A stretch of 7,899 nucleotides of DNA from Hyphomicrobiales bacterium (GCA_028290595.1 JAQGJO010000240.1:1-7899); one strand, 5' to 3'; positions 1 to 6,739 are shown, counted from the stretch's first letter. Notes: a model not told the origin generated them from the letters alone. Numbers and translations are program-made.

Positions 1-1910
1 GCGAAGCCGAACGCCGCACGCGCCATGTCCGCCGCGCCCGCATTCGTCGTCATGATCAAGATGACATTGCGGAAGTCGATCTGCTTGCCGTGGTGATCGG
101 TGAGCTTGCCGTGATCCATGACCTGCAGAAGAATATTGAACAGGTCCGGATGCGCCTTCTCGATTTCATCGAGCAGCAGCACGCAGTGCGGATGCTGGTC
201 GATGGCATCGGTCAGGAGGCCGCCCTGATCGAAGCCGACATAGCCCGGAGGTGCGCCGATGAGCCGGCTCACCGTGTGGCGCTCCATATACTCCGACATG
301 TCGAAGCGCACGAGTTCGACACCGAGCGCGATGGCGAGCTGGCGGGCGACTTCGGTTTTGCCGACGCCGGTCGGGCCTGAGAACAGGTAGCTGCCGATCG
401 GCTTCTCGCCGTCGCGCAAGCCGGCACGGGCCAGCTTGATGGCGGAGGAGAGCGCCGCAAGGGCGTTGTTCTGGCCGTAGACGACGCGCTTCAGCGTCGT
501 TTCGAGATGCTGCAGCACTTCCGCATCGTCCTTCGACACGGTCTTCGCCGGAATGCGCGCCATCGTCGCGATGGTAGCTTCGACTTCCTTCGTGCCGATG
601 GTCTTCTTGCGCTTGGCTTCAGGCAGCAGCATCTGGCTGGCGCCGGTTTCGTCGATCACGTCGATCGCTTTATCGGGCAGCTTGCGGTCATGGATGTAGC
701 GGGCCGACAATTCGACCGCCGCCTTGATCGCGTCATTGGTGTAGCGCACCCGGTGGAATTCCTCGAAATAGGGCTTGAGGCCCTTCATGATCTCGATGGA
801 ATCGGGCACCGACGGTTCGTTGACGTCGATCTTCTGGAACCGCCGCACGAGGGCGCGGTCTTTTTCGAAATACTGGCGGTATTCCTTGTAGGTCGTCGAG
901 CCGATGCAGCGCAGGCTGCCTTGCGAGAGCGCCGGCTTCAGCAGGTTGGACGCGTCCATCGCGCCGCCGGACGTGGCGCCGGCGCCGATCACCGTGTGGA
1001 TTTCATCGATGAACAGAATGGCGCTCTTGTGCTGTTCGATTTCCTTGATCACCTGCTTCAGGCGTTCTTCGAAATCGCCGCGATAGCGGGTGCCGGCGAG
1101 CAGGGTGCCCATGTCGAGCGCGAACACCGTCGCGCGCGCCAGCACGTCAGGCACTTCGCCCTTGGTGATCTTGCGGGCGAGGCCTTCGGCGATCGCGGTC
1201 TTGCCGACGCCGGGGTCGCCGACGAGCAGGGGATTGTTCTTCTGCCGGCGGCAGAGGATCTGGATGGTGCGCTGGACTTCGGATTCACGGCCGATCAGCG
1301 GATCGATGCGCCCGTCGCGGGCTTTCTTGTTGAGGTTGACGCAATAGGCTTCGAGCGCGCCTTCCTTCTTCTTGCCTTCGCCCTGGTCGCGGCCTTCGCC
1401 ACGTTCGCCGCGCTGGTTGTCTTCCTCGTCGGCGCCGCGCGGCGTCTTCGAGCCGTCGGACATGCCGGGGCGCTTGGCGATGCCATGGCTGATGTAGTTG
1501 ACGGCGTCGTAGCGCGTCATGTCCTGCTCCTGCAGGAAATAAGCAGCGTGGCTTTCGCGCTCGGCGAAGATCGCGACGAGCACGTTAGCGCCGGTCACTT
1601 CTTCGAGACCCGACGACTTAACATGGATGACGGCGCGCTGAATGACGCGCTGGAAACCGGCGGTGGGCTTGGCTTCGTCGCCGCGGCCGTTGGTGGCGAG
1701 GTTGGCGAGCTCGTGATCGATGTAATTCACCAGGCTCTTGCGCAAGGCATCAAGATCGACGGAACAGGCGCGCATGACGGCCGAGGCATCGGTATCCTCG
1801 ATCAGGCTCAGCAACAGATGTTCAAGCGTCGCGTATTCGTGCCGGCGTTCGTTGGCTGTCGCCAAAGCCCGGTGCAACGTCTGTTCGAGGTTTCTTGAGA
1901 ACGACGGCAT
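1..1910 (-). CDS. clpA: ATP-dependent Clp protease ATP-binding subunit ClpA (C-terminus outside window)
   Basis: This is the AAA+ unfoldase of the cytosolic ClpAP protease. It unfolds substrates, including N-degron proteins delivered by ClpS, and feeds them to ClpP. About 636 residues are visible. The N-terminal Clp repeat domain covers roughly residues 1-145, starting [11 protein letters not shown] charged Gly/Glu/Lys-rich linker (about 150-182) follows. AAA module 1 has Walker A GDPGVGKT at 231-238 and Walker B ILFIDEIH at 298-305. AAA module 2 has Walker A GPTGVGKT at 512-519 and Walker B LLLDE ending at E582. The frame is still open at base 1 (..[15 protein letters not shown]), so the sensor 2 region and ClpP-binding loop region lie partly or wholly outside. 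The ATG at 1908-1910 is preceded by AAAAGGAG, a strong ribosome binding site that overlaps the clpS stop. The gap to clpS is 11 bases, so the two genes are surely cotranscribed. The two Walker sets and the Clp N domain separate it from ClpB and ClpX. Confidence 0.97.
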   Translation of the reverse strand, partial: MPSFSRNLEQTLHRALATANERRHEYATLEHLLLSLIEDTDASAVMRACSVDLDALRKSLVNYIDHELANLATNGRGDEAKPTAGFQRVIQRAVIHVKSSGLEEVTGANVLVAIFAERESHAAYFLQEQDMTRYDAVNYISHGIAKRPGMSDGSKTPRGADEEDNQRGERGEGRDQGEGKKKEGALEAYCVNLNKKARDGRIDPLIGRESEVQRTIQILCRRQKNNPLLVGDPGVGKTAIAEGLARKITKGEVPDVLARATVFALDMGTLLAGTRYRGDFEERLKQVIKEIEQHKSAILFIDEIHTVIGAGATSGGAMDASNLLKPALSQGSLRCIGSTTYKEYRQYFEKDRALVRRFQKIDVNEPSVPDSIEIMKGLKPYFEEFHRVRYTNDAIKAAVELSARYIHDRKLPDKAIDVIDETGASQMLLPEAKRKKTIGTKEVEATIATMARIPAKTVSKDDAEVLQHLETTLKRVVYGQNNALAALSSAIKLARAGLRDGEKPIGSYLFSGPTGVGKTEVARQLAIALGVELVRFDMSEYMERHTVSRLIGAPPGYVGFDQGGLLTDAIDQHPHCVLLLDEIEKAHPDLFNILLQVMDHGKLTDHHGKQIDFRNVILIMTTNAGAADMARAAFGF

Positions 1911-1921
1911 AGGGGCTCCTT

Positions 1922-2383
1922 TTACTTCTTTTCCATGATGCATTGCAGCGGATGCTGATGCTTGCGGGCGAAGTCCATAACTTGAGTTACTTTCGTTTCG
2001 GCGACCTCGTAGGTGTAGATGCCGCACTCCCCAACGCCATGCTGATGGACATGCAGCATGATGCTGTTAGCTTCTTCATTGTTCTTGTTGAAATAGCGGC
2101 GCAGAACCGTAACGACGAATTCCATCGGCGTGTAATCGTCGTTGAGCAGCAGCACGCGGTACATGCTGGGCTTGCGGGTCTGCGTGCGGGTTCTGGTAAT
2201 GACCGCGGTGCCGGATCCGTTACCGCCGGCGCCGCCATTGTTGTCGTTATTGCCGGGCTTGTCAGGCTCATCCGCCGCTGTCGGATGCTTGATCGGATGC
2301 TTGGCGGCCGATTGCGGGTCGATATACGCACTGCTGGATACGGCGAGAGCGGTCGCGCCCGGATAGCGCGCTTCCAACGGCAT
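1922..2383 (-). CDS. clpS: ATP-dependent Clp protease adaptor protein ClpS (start uncertain)
   Basis: ClpS is the N-recognin that binds proteins with destabilising N-terminal residues and hands them to the ClpA N domain. The conserved core fills the last ~95 codons: [17 protein letters not shown] (the Asn-Asp-Asp ligands for the substrate alpha-amino group), then [14 protein letters not shown] with the pocket histidine, then the C-terminal block [18 protein letters not shown]. Before it lies a low-complexity tail rich in Gly, Asn, Pro and Lys. The start is not settled. The ATG at 2383 gives 153 residues but has no clear ribosome site. A TTG at 2450-2452 gives 176 residues and has GGAGGA (2457-2462) only four bases upstream. 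The frame stays open to a GTG at 2533. Known alphaproteobacterial ClpS proteins are nearer 105-140 residues, so the ATG is chosen as the conservative option. Family identity is certain; only the start is in doubt. Confidence 0.9.
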   Translation of the reverse strand: MPLEARYPGATALAVSSSAYIDPQSAAKHPIKHPTAADEPDKPGNNDNNGGAGGNGSGTAVITRTRTQTRKPSMYRVLLLNDDYTPMEFVVTVLRRYFNKNNEEANSIMLHVHQHGVGECGIYTYEVAETKVTQVMDFARKHQHPLQCIMEKK

Positions 2384-2664
2384 CGGCCAAGCCGAGTTTG
2401 ACGCCGCTTTGGAGGCATAGACGTATGGTTCGCTCGTCTTCCGAAAACTCAAGAAGTCCTCCGTTGGATTCGGCCCCTGAAGTCTACCTTCAATCCCAGG
2501 GTCATCCGCAACCCCTATTCGACGCTGCACCACTGTAATCTAGGAGCGAAGCAAAGCCTGCGCCAGTGGTAGGCATGCACTTTCGCCAAAGCGGTGAATT
2601 AATCACGAAACGGCCACAAACAACGGCGCTCACGAGTAAATTCATCTCGCGCTGAACTGAAAAC
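2384..2664. other. Intergenic region upstream of clpS
   Basis: This holds the leader and presumably the promoter of clpS (minus strand). Its first ~150 bases are in frame with clpS and free of stops, so part could be coding if the TTG at 2452 or the GTG at 2533 is the true start. Over 2453-2533 the third codon positions are only about half G or C, which argues against coding there. I see no convincing sigma70 or heat-shock (sigma32) promoter and no RNA gene. Confidence 0.5.
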
Positions 2665-2665
2665 G

Positions 2666-2694
2666 AAAAAAGGCCCGGCAAATGCCGGACCTTT
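2666..2694 (-). terminator. Intrinsic terminator of the phasin transcript
   Basis: Read on the minus strand, a 12-base arm (AAAGGTCCGGCA) pairs with TGCCGGGCCTTT with one mismatch. The central CCGGC/GCCGG stem closes a four-base loop. The stem is followed directly by a run of six T (plus-strand A at 2666-2671). It lies about 100 bases past the phasin stop and in its direction, and it separates that gene from clpS. The plus strand has no T run beyond the CCTTT of the stem, so the direction is clear. Confidence 0.85.
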
Positions 2695-2795
2695 GAAGGC
2701 TTCAAATCTAGTGTCTCGAAATCTAGCGCTTGGGCGATGATTGCCGAAGCGCAGTGAATTCGTGTTTAAATTCGTCTTATCGAGCTTGCCCGAAA

Positions 2796-3137
2796 TTACT
2801 TCGCGGCAGCCTGGGCCTTGGCGACGGCAACTTCAACCGGCTTGAAGGCATCCTTGGCGAGCGCCGTGTAGAGTTCACCGATCTTGGTGCTCTGCGCAAC
2901 GAAAGATTCATAGGCCGACTTGGCATATTCGCTCTGCGCCTGGAAGGCGGCGTCAACGGACTTCGAGCCGACGATCTTTTCGAAGGCAGCGGTGGCGGCT
3001 TCGAGGGACTTCTTGGAATAATCGCTGGTTTCGGTGGCGATGGCCTGGAGGCTCTTCGTCAAAGCCGAGCTCGCGGCCGTGGCGGCTTCGACCTGGTCTT
3101 TACCGAAGCTCTGCAACTCTTCAAAACTTTTGAACAT
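2796..3137 (-). CDS. Phasin family protein (PHA granule-associated)
   Basis: Phasins coat polyhydroxyalkanoate storage granules in the cytoplasm and control their number and size. The 113-residue product is a small, Cys-free, Ala/Lys/Glu-rich helical protein. It begins MFKSFEELQSFGKDQ and carries the block EYAKSAYESFVAQSTKIGEL followed by YTALAKDAFKPVE, typical of the alphaproteobacterial phasin_2 family. Alanine-rich helices (VEAATAASSAL, LEAATAAFEKIV) give the amphipathic pattern, and it ends in an Ala/Lys tail. There is no signal peptide or membrane segment. The ATG at 3135-3137 is chosen because AGGGG lies six bases upstream. The frame is open to 3233, but that would run through the promoter and lacks family similarity. 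The gene is monocistronic: a promoter at 3204-3233 and a terminator at 2666-2694 bracket it. Which of several possible phasin paralogues it is cannot be told. Some members of this family sit in species with little PHA, so the granule role is inferred from family. Confidence 0.9.
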   Translation of the reverse strand: MFKSFEELQSFGKDQVEAATAASSALTKSLQAIATETSDYSKKSLEAATAAFEKIVGSKSVDAAFQAQSEYAKSAYESFVAQSTKIGELYTALAKDAFKPVEVAVAKAQAAAK

Positions 3138-3187
3138 GATGTGCCCCTGAATTGGGCCGTCGTGCGCGAGTTCGCGTGCGGCCGATT

Positions 3188-3202
3188 GCCTGACGTGCAG
3201 GC
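3188..3202. promoter_or_regulatory. Inverted repeat at the phasin transcription start, PhaR-like site
   Basis: The perfect inverted repeat GCCTG-N5-CAGGC lies just downstream of the phasin -10 box, where transcription should start. Within it, CTGA-CGT-GCAG (3190-3200) differs by one base from CTGC-N3/4-GCAG, the site I recall for the PHA repressor PhaR in Rhodobacter and Paracoccus. An operator here would block polymerase. The function is inferred. Confidence 0.45.
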
Positions 3203-3203
3203 G

Positions 3204-3233
3204 TTTATATGTGCGGCGCACAATAAATGTCAA
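3204..3233 (-). promoter_or_regulatory. Sigma70-type promoter of the phasin gene
   Basis: On the minus strand a perfect -35 box TTGACA (3228-3233) is followed after 18 bases by TATAAA (3204-3209). Transcription would start near 3197, leaving a leader of about 60 bases to the phasin ATG. The region upstream of the -35 is A/T-rich, with a run of six T (3236-3241 read on the minus strand), and may act as an UP element. This is the best promoter match in the window and fits a highly expressed granule protein. Confidence 0.75.
3210..3222. promoter_or_regulatory. Palindrome inside the phasin promoter spacer
   Basis: TGTGCG-G-CGCACA is a perfect palindrome with six-base arms and a single central base. 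It lies wholly between the -35 and -10 boxes of the phasin promoter. A dimeric repressor or a MerR-type activator could bind there. It does not match the CTGC/GCAG sites on either side, so it may belong to a different factor or be chance. Confidence 0.3.
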
Positions 3234-3243
3234 TCAAAAAATG

Positions 3244-3254
3244 CTGCAATGCAA
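3244..3254. promoter_or_regulatory. Second PhaR-like site upstream of the phasin promoter
   Basis: CTGC-AAT-GCAA matches CTGC-N3-GCAG in seven of eight defined bases. It lies about ten bases upstream of the phasin -35 box. Its centre is 54 bases from the centre of the similar site at 3190-3200, close to five helical turns, so bound repressors would face the same side of the DNA. Confidence 0.4.
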
Positions 3255-3311
3255 AATTTGCCTTCGAAAGCGGCAGGTTGCGGCGAGAATATGGTCGAAT
3301 GCGTTTTAAAT

Positions 3312-3340
3312 TTGACCGGTCGCGGCAGCATTCGATTAAC
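3312..3340 (+). promoter_or_regulatory. Possible promoter of the DD-carboxypeptidase gene
   Basis: TTGACC (3312-3317) followed after 17 bases by ATTAAC (3335-3340) is a good -35 with a poor -10. It would give a leader of about 95 bases. The weak -10 overlaps the CtrA-like box, which fits a promoter that needs or is blocked by a regulator. No better candidate is seen before 3444. Confidence 0.3.
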
Positions 3341-3351
3341 CGACGCGTAAC
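3336..3351 (+). promoter_or_regulatory. CtrA-like box upstream of the DD-carboxypeptidase gene
   Basis: TTAA-N7-GTAAC differs in one position from the alphaproteobacterial CtrA recognition sequence TTAA-N7-TTAAC. It lies about 93 bases before the start of a cell-wall gene with a septum-targeting domain, a plausible CtrA target class. One near-match in AT-containing intergenic DNA can arise by chance. Confidence 0.35.
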
Positions 3352-3443
3352 CGCATTCCACTACGGTGCTTCGATGTTGTGCTGCGGCAACACTCGCAGG
3401 CAGCTGAAAAGAGCGGCGCTTTTCGGTGGTGGGATGAATTTAA

Positions 3444-5231
3444 ATGGCATTGCGTAGCGTATTTTCCAGAAAGCCTGGGTTTCAATTAGCTATCGGTCTG
3501 GGGATCGTTCTCGTCGCCAGTTCGCTTGTCTCTTCGGCCGAGGCCCGTTCCCGGCATCGCCGGCATGCGGTGCGGCATGCCGCGGTGTCCACCTATGCGC
3601 CGCCGTATGCGGCGATGGTCGTCGACGCCAATTCCGGCAAAGTGCTCTACGCCGTCAATGAAAACGCGCTGCGCCACCCGGCATCCCTGACCAAGGTGAT
3701 GACGCTGTACATGCTGTTCGAGCAGCTTGAACGCGGCAAAATCCGGCTTGATACCGAAATCCCGATTTCCGCCCATGCGGCGTCGATGCCGCCGACCAAA
3801 CTGGGGCTGCGCCCAGGCCAGACCATTGCCGTCGAAGACGCGATCAAGGCCGTTGTCACCCGCTCGGCCAACGATATCGCCGCTGCTATTGCCGAAGCGC
3901 TCGGTGGCGATGAAGAGACGTTTTCAGCGCAAATGACCCGCAAAGCACGCGCTTTGGGCATGACGCGCACGAATTTTGCCAATGCCTCGGGTCTGCCCGA
4001 TCCGGACCAGATCACCACTGCGCATGATCTGACCGTGCTCGGCCGGGCGATCCAGGAGCGCTTTCCGCGCTATTACCCTTATTTTTCGACCCCCGTCTTC
4101 TATTTCGGCCGCCAGGCAATCCGCAATCACAACCGCCTTGTCGGCGGTCTTGAAGGCGTCGACGGCATCAAGACCGGCTATACGCGCGCTTCGGGCTTCA
4201 ATCTGCTGACCTCGGCCAAGCGCGACGGCAAGCGCATCGTCGCCGTCGTCCTCGGCGGCCGGTCGACCAGCCAGCGCGACGCCACAATGGCCCAGCTTGT
4301 CGAAGACAATATCGACAGCGGCGCCCGCAGCCGCACCGCACCGATGATCGCCGAAAACAACACCACCGAGCGTGATACCGCGCCGCTTGCCGTGCCGGTC
4401 GCACCGCCCGCCCGTCCGGTTGAAGTGGCCAGGGTTGAGCCCCGTCCGGAACCCGTCCGCGCTGAACCGGTTCGCGATCCTGTTCGTGCCGAAACCGCCC
4501 GCGCGGAACCGCTGCGTCCCGAAGCGCCGGTCGGCCGGCCGGTCACGCTGGCGTCCTCGTCAGCCTATGCCCCCGCAGAACGGCCGCGTCCGGCGGTGAT
4601 TTCGTCAGGTTCGAAGGCGGAAGAGCGTATCACCAACGCCGGCACCCGCAGCGGTGGTCCGGTCGTGCTTGACGGCTCGACATCGTCGCGTCCGACCATG
4701 GCGTCAACCTCGACGCCGTCGACCTTGCGCTGGGTCATGGGGCCGCGTTCCAGTGAGGCAGCCGCCGAGGCCCGCGCCAAGGCTGCCTATACCGCCCCCG
4801 CGACCGCGCCGAAGCAGGTAGATACGAAAACAGAAACGAAGGTCGCCAAATTCATGCCGCCGGCGCCGATTCCGACGTCGTCGATCCAGCGTCCAAACCG
4901 CGAAGTTGCAAACCGCGAAGTTGCAAGCCGGGAAGTCGCAAGCCGTGAGACGACAACCCGCGAAGCACCACGCCCGGCCGCTGCACGCAGCGGCCTGATG
5001 ATCCAGATCGGCGCTACCGATGATCAGGAGAAGGCGCAGAGCCTGCTGACGCGCGCGCGGGCCCAGGGCAAGTCGGTGCTCGGCTCGGCGCAACCGTTCA
5101 CCGAGAAAGTGCAGAAGGGCGGCGGAACCCTGTGGCGGGCCCGCTTTGCCGGCTTGACGGAAGACGGGGCGGAGGCCGCCTGCAAATCACTGAAACGGTC
5201 GGGTTTCGCCTGCTTCACCACGCGCAACTGA
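3444..5231 (+). CDS. D-alanyl-D-alanine carboxypeptidase (peptidase S11) with C-terminal SPOR domain
   Basis: This periplasmic penicillin-binding protein of the PBP5/DacF type removes the terminal D-Ala from peptidoglycan pentapeptides. The 595-residue product starts with a signal peptide: a hydrophobic core at about 14-30 and a likely cleavage after AEA at 34. The peptidase domain spans about 50-290 and has all three active-site motifs: SLTK at 81-84 (nucleophile Ser81, Lys84), SAN at 141-143 and KTG at 243-245. A long disordered linker (about 295-510), rich in Pro, Arg, Ala and Glu, replaces the usual PBP5 C-terminal beta domain and membrane anchor. It contains a five-unit repeat (485-509). 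Residues about 516-593 (LMIQIGATDDQEKAQSLL, then WRARFAGL, then ending FACFTTRN) form a SPOR domain, which binds glycan strands stripped of peptides at division sites. The gene diverges from the phasin and converges with the J-domain gene, 33 bases away. The ATG at 3444 is taken because the signal peptide follows directly; its ribosome site is weak. Confidence 0.95.
   Translation: MALRSVFSRKPGFQLAIGLGIVLVASSLVSSAEARSRHRRHAVRHAAVSTYAPPYAAMVVDANSGKVLYAVNENALRHPASLTKVMTLYMLFEQLERGKIRLDTEIPISAHAASMPPTKLGLRPGQTIAVEDAIKAVVTRSANDIAAAIAEALGGDEETFSAQMTRKARALGMTRTNFANASGLPDPDQITTAHDLTVLGRAIQERFPRYYPYFSTPVFYFGRQAIRNHNRLVGGLEGVDGIKTGYTRASGFNLLTSAKRDGKRIVAVVLGGRSTSQRDATMAQLVEDNIDSGARSRTAPMIAENNTTERDTAPLAVPVAPPARPVEVARVEPRPEPVRAEPVRDPVRAETARAEPLRPEAPVGRPVTLASSSAYAPAERPRPAVISSGSKAEERITNAGTRSGGPVVLDGSTSSRPTMASTSTPSTLRWVMGPRSSEAAAEARAKAAYTAPATAPKQVDTKTETKVAKFMPPAPIPTSSIQRPNREVANREVASREVASRETTTREAPRPAAARSGLMIQIGATDDQEKAQSLLTRARAQGKSVLGSAQPFTEKVQKGGGTLWRARFAGLTEDGAEAACKSLKRSGFACFTTRN
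4896..4970 (+). repeat. Five 15-base tandem units encoding a pentapeptide repeat in the carboxypeptidase linker
   Basis: The units encode NREVA, NREVA, SREVA, SRETT and TREAP (residues 485-509). The first two units are identical in DNA (AACCGCGAAGTTGCA). The later ones diverge step by step, mostly at third positions, so the array looks like older duplications with one recent copy. It sits just before the SPOR domain and lengthens a charged linker; length variation between strains is likely. Confidence 0.85.
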
Positions 5232-5264
5232 TCCGAGTCGAACACAATCGTTTGAGTTCAAGTT

Positions 5265-6005
5265 TTACGGAGTCTGGGTATGACGGCGGATCAGAATATC
5301 CTTGGCCTCGTTGATACGGGCGGCAAGACTCGTCGTGCCGCCGAGGTCGGGATGGAGCTTCTTCATCAGGTTGCGGTGCGCCCGCGCAATGTCTTCAGCG
5401 CTCGCCCCCTTATGAAGCCCAAGGACTTCATAAGCTTCATCCTCGGACATCGAAGCCGCAGCGCTGCGCGGACGTCCGCCGGTCCCGTCGCCATTCGCCT
5501 GCGCTGCGTCACGCCAGCCGGCAAACCGGCGGTCGAAATACGCTTCGAGTAGCCGCGCGCCTTCCAGATCGTCCGCCATGCAGGCCCGGAACAGCGCGTC
5601 GGCCTGGTCTCTGGTCAACTCCGCCAGCCGCTTGCCGGCGAATTCCCCGGCCAGAACGGTGCCTTCGATGGCGCCGGTGTCGTGGTCGAGCTCCATGGCG
5701 ATCGTGGCTGAGCGAACCTTCGAGATATTCGGCGCGCCCGTGCCCGAGCCCGGCCAGCGGACGTTTTTCGCCCATTCAGGCGGCTGCGCCAGACCCAGCA
5801 GCCAGAGGCCGACGCCGCCGACGCCCATGGCGATTTCCCAGCGTCCGCGCATCAGCAGGAACACGGCCGCGGCCAGCGTCACTCCGCCGCCGACCTGCTT
5901 GACCAGTTTCGCCACGGCGGCAGGTGGCGTGTAGGCAAGTTTGCGCAACAGCATGAGGCCGCCCATGACGGCAATCAGAAAGATGAAAAGAAACGGTAGT
6001 CCCAT
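5265..6005 (-). CDS. Membrane-anchored J-domain protein (DnaJ family, Pam18/Tim14-like)
   Basis: The 246-residue product is a J-domain cochaperone expected to stimulate an Hsp70 (DnaK) at the inner membrane. It has a hydrophobic N-terminal segment (about 2-20) and a second one, or a pair of short ones (about 40-72), which should anchor it. A soluble middle part (about 95-165) contains a helical stretch LTRDQADALFRACMADDLEG. The C-terminal J domain (about 188-242) has the catalytic HPD at 218-220. The sequence around it, HRNLMKKLHPDLGG and then INEAKDIL, resembles mitochondrial Pam18/Tim14 more than canonical DnaJ. There is no Gly/Phe region, zinc-finger domain or substrate-binding domain. It starts at an ATG nine bases after the VWA gene, with no clear ribosome site, so translational coupling is likely. 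It ends 33 bases from the convergent carboxypeptidase gene, with no obvious terminator between them. The membrane role and partner are inferred. Confidence 0.88.
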   Translation of the reverse strand: MGLPFLFIFLIAVMGGLMLLRKLAYTPPAAVAKLVKQVGGGVTLAAAVFLLMRGRWEIAMGVGGVGLWLLGLAQPPEWAKNVRWPGSGTGAPNISKVRSATIAMELDHDTGAIEGTVLAGEFAGKRLAELTRDQADALFRACMADDLEGARLLEAYFDRRFAGWRDAAQANGDGTGGRPRSAAASMSEDEAYEVLGLHKGASAEDIARAHRNLMKKLHPDLGGTTSLAARINEAKDILIRRHTQTP

Positions 6006-6014
6006 ACGCGTGTT

Positions 6015-6734
6015 CTACTTCATCTGCGCGAGCAGCGCGCGGGCGGTGGCACCGCCTTCGCCGGCGATCTTTTCCAGCGCCTTGCGGCCGCCGGCAGCAT
6101 AGGCAGCGGCGGCCGACAGCAGGTCGGCCAGCTTGCGCGGTGCGGAGGCGTCGAACGCGGCATAGGCGCCGCCGGTCAGGCGGGCGATTTCACGGAACGC
6201 CGATTCCGCCGTCGGGTCGGCGCCTTCGTGGAACATGAAAGCCTTGAGGCCGAGAAGTCCCAGTTCACCGGCGATCTGGCAGAGATCGTCGACATTCTCT
6301 TCCATGGCGTCGCCGACATAAACCAGTGCGCCGACACGTCTTGCGCGAATCTCTTCACGCACATGTTTAAGGACTTTGCCGATCTGGGTATTGCCGCCGC
6401 TGACGCTGATCTTCGACATCAGATCGCTTAAGCCCACGCCGTTGGCGATGAAGCGCGAGGAGCGGCATTCGCTCAGGCCGCGAAAATACACCAGTTGCAC
6501 GTCGAGCCCGCCGAGCGTCGCCGCCGTGTCGAACATGCGGCCCTGGAGGCTCTGGGCCAGATCCCAGGTCGGTTGCCGGCTCATGGTGGCGTCGAGCGCG
6601 AAGATCAGGCGGCCACGGTCAGCGCCGGCGTGGACGGCCGGCGTCTTGTTCAGTTTGTCCAGAAAAGCGTCAACGGCGCCGCCGCCTGGAGGCGAGGCGG
6701 GCGTGACGGCATTCGGATCTGGAGATTTGGCCAC
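6015..6734 (-). CDS. VWA (von Willebrand factor A) domain protein
   Basis: The 239-residue product is a soluble VWA-fold protein of unknown function. After a Pro/Gly-rich N-terminus (about 1-20), the first beta strand ends in the MIDAS metal-site motif DATMS (Asp48, Thr50, Ser52; the usual form is DxSxS or DxTxS). The second metal loop is SGGNT (Thr116) and the third is VGDAMEE (Asp142). All MIDAS positions are therefore filled, and metal-dependent binding of a partner is plausible. An Ala/Gly-rich helical tail ends the protein. There is no signal peptide or membrane segment. The GTG at 6732-6734 is chosen because GGAG lies five bases upstream; an upstream GTG at 6770 would add 12 residues without a ribosome site. 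It is followed closely by the J-domain gene, so the two probably act together, perhaps with the VWA domain as a scaffold. No function can be given beyond that. Confidence 0.85.
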   Translation of the reverse strand: MAKSPDPNAVTPASPPGGGAVDAFLDKLNKTPAVHAGADRGRLIFALDATMSRQPTWDLAQSLQGRMFDTAATLGGLDVQLVYFRGLSECRSSRFIANGVGLSDLMSKISVSGGNTQIGKVLKHVREEIRARRVGALVYVGDAMEENVDDLCQIAGELGLLGLKAFMFHEGADPTAESAFREIARLTGGAYAAFDASAPRKLADLLSAAAAYAAGGRKALEKIAGEGGATARALLAQMK

Positions 6735-6739
6735 GATTG

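Noticed and set aside
507..1898. Open frame of 463 codons on the plus strand
   Set aside because: It lies wholly antisense to clpA, whose Walker motifs prove the minus strand. Long antisense frames are common opposite GC-rich genes, and the product has no recognisable domain.
1943..2401. Open plus-strand frame of 152 codons
   Set aside because: It is antisense to clpS, and the product has no family resemblance.
2453..2664. Promoter, small RNA or heat-shock element upstream of clpS
   Set aside because: No -35/-10 pair with acceptable spacing and no sigma32-like boxes were convincing; only weak AT-rich matches were seen.
2692..2706. Palindrome TTTGAAG-G-CTTCAAA next to the phasin terminator
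   Set aside because: It is a perfect palindrome, but its loop is too small for an RNA hairpin of that length and no promoter is near; chance or a minor terminator flank is more likely.
2704..2726. Direct repeat AAATCTAG, 15 bases apart
   Set aside because: It is too short and lacks flanking mobile-element features; it is not a target-site duplication around any insertion.
2730..3350. Open plus-strand frame of 206 codons across the phasin region
   Set aside because: It is antisense to the phasin gene and runs through its promoter; the apparent Gly-rich repeats mirror Ala codons of the phasin.
5232..5264. Possible bidirectional terminator between the convergent carboxypeptidase and J-domain genes
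   Set aside because: No stem with a T run could be found in these 33 bases.
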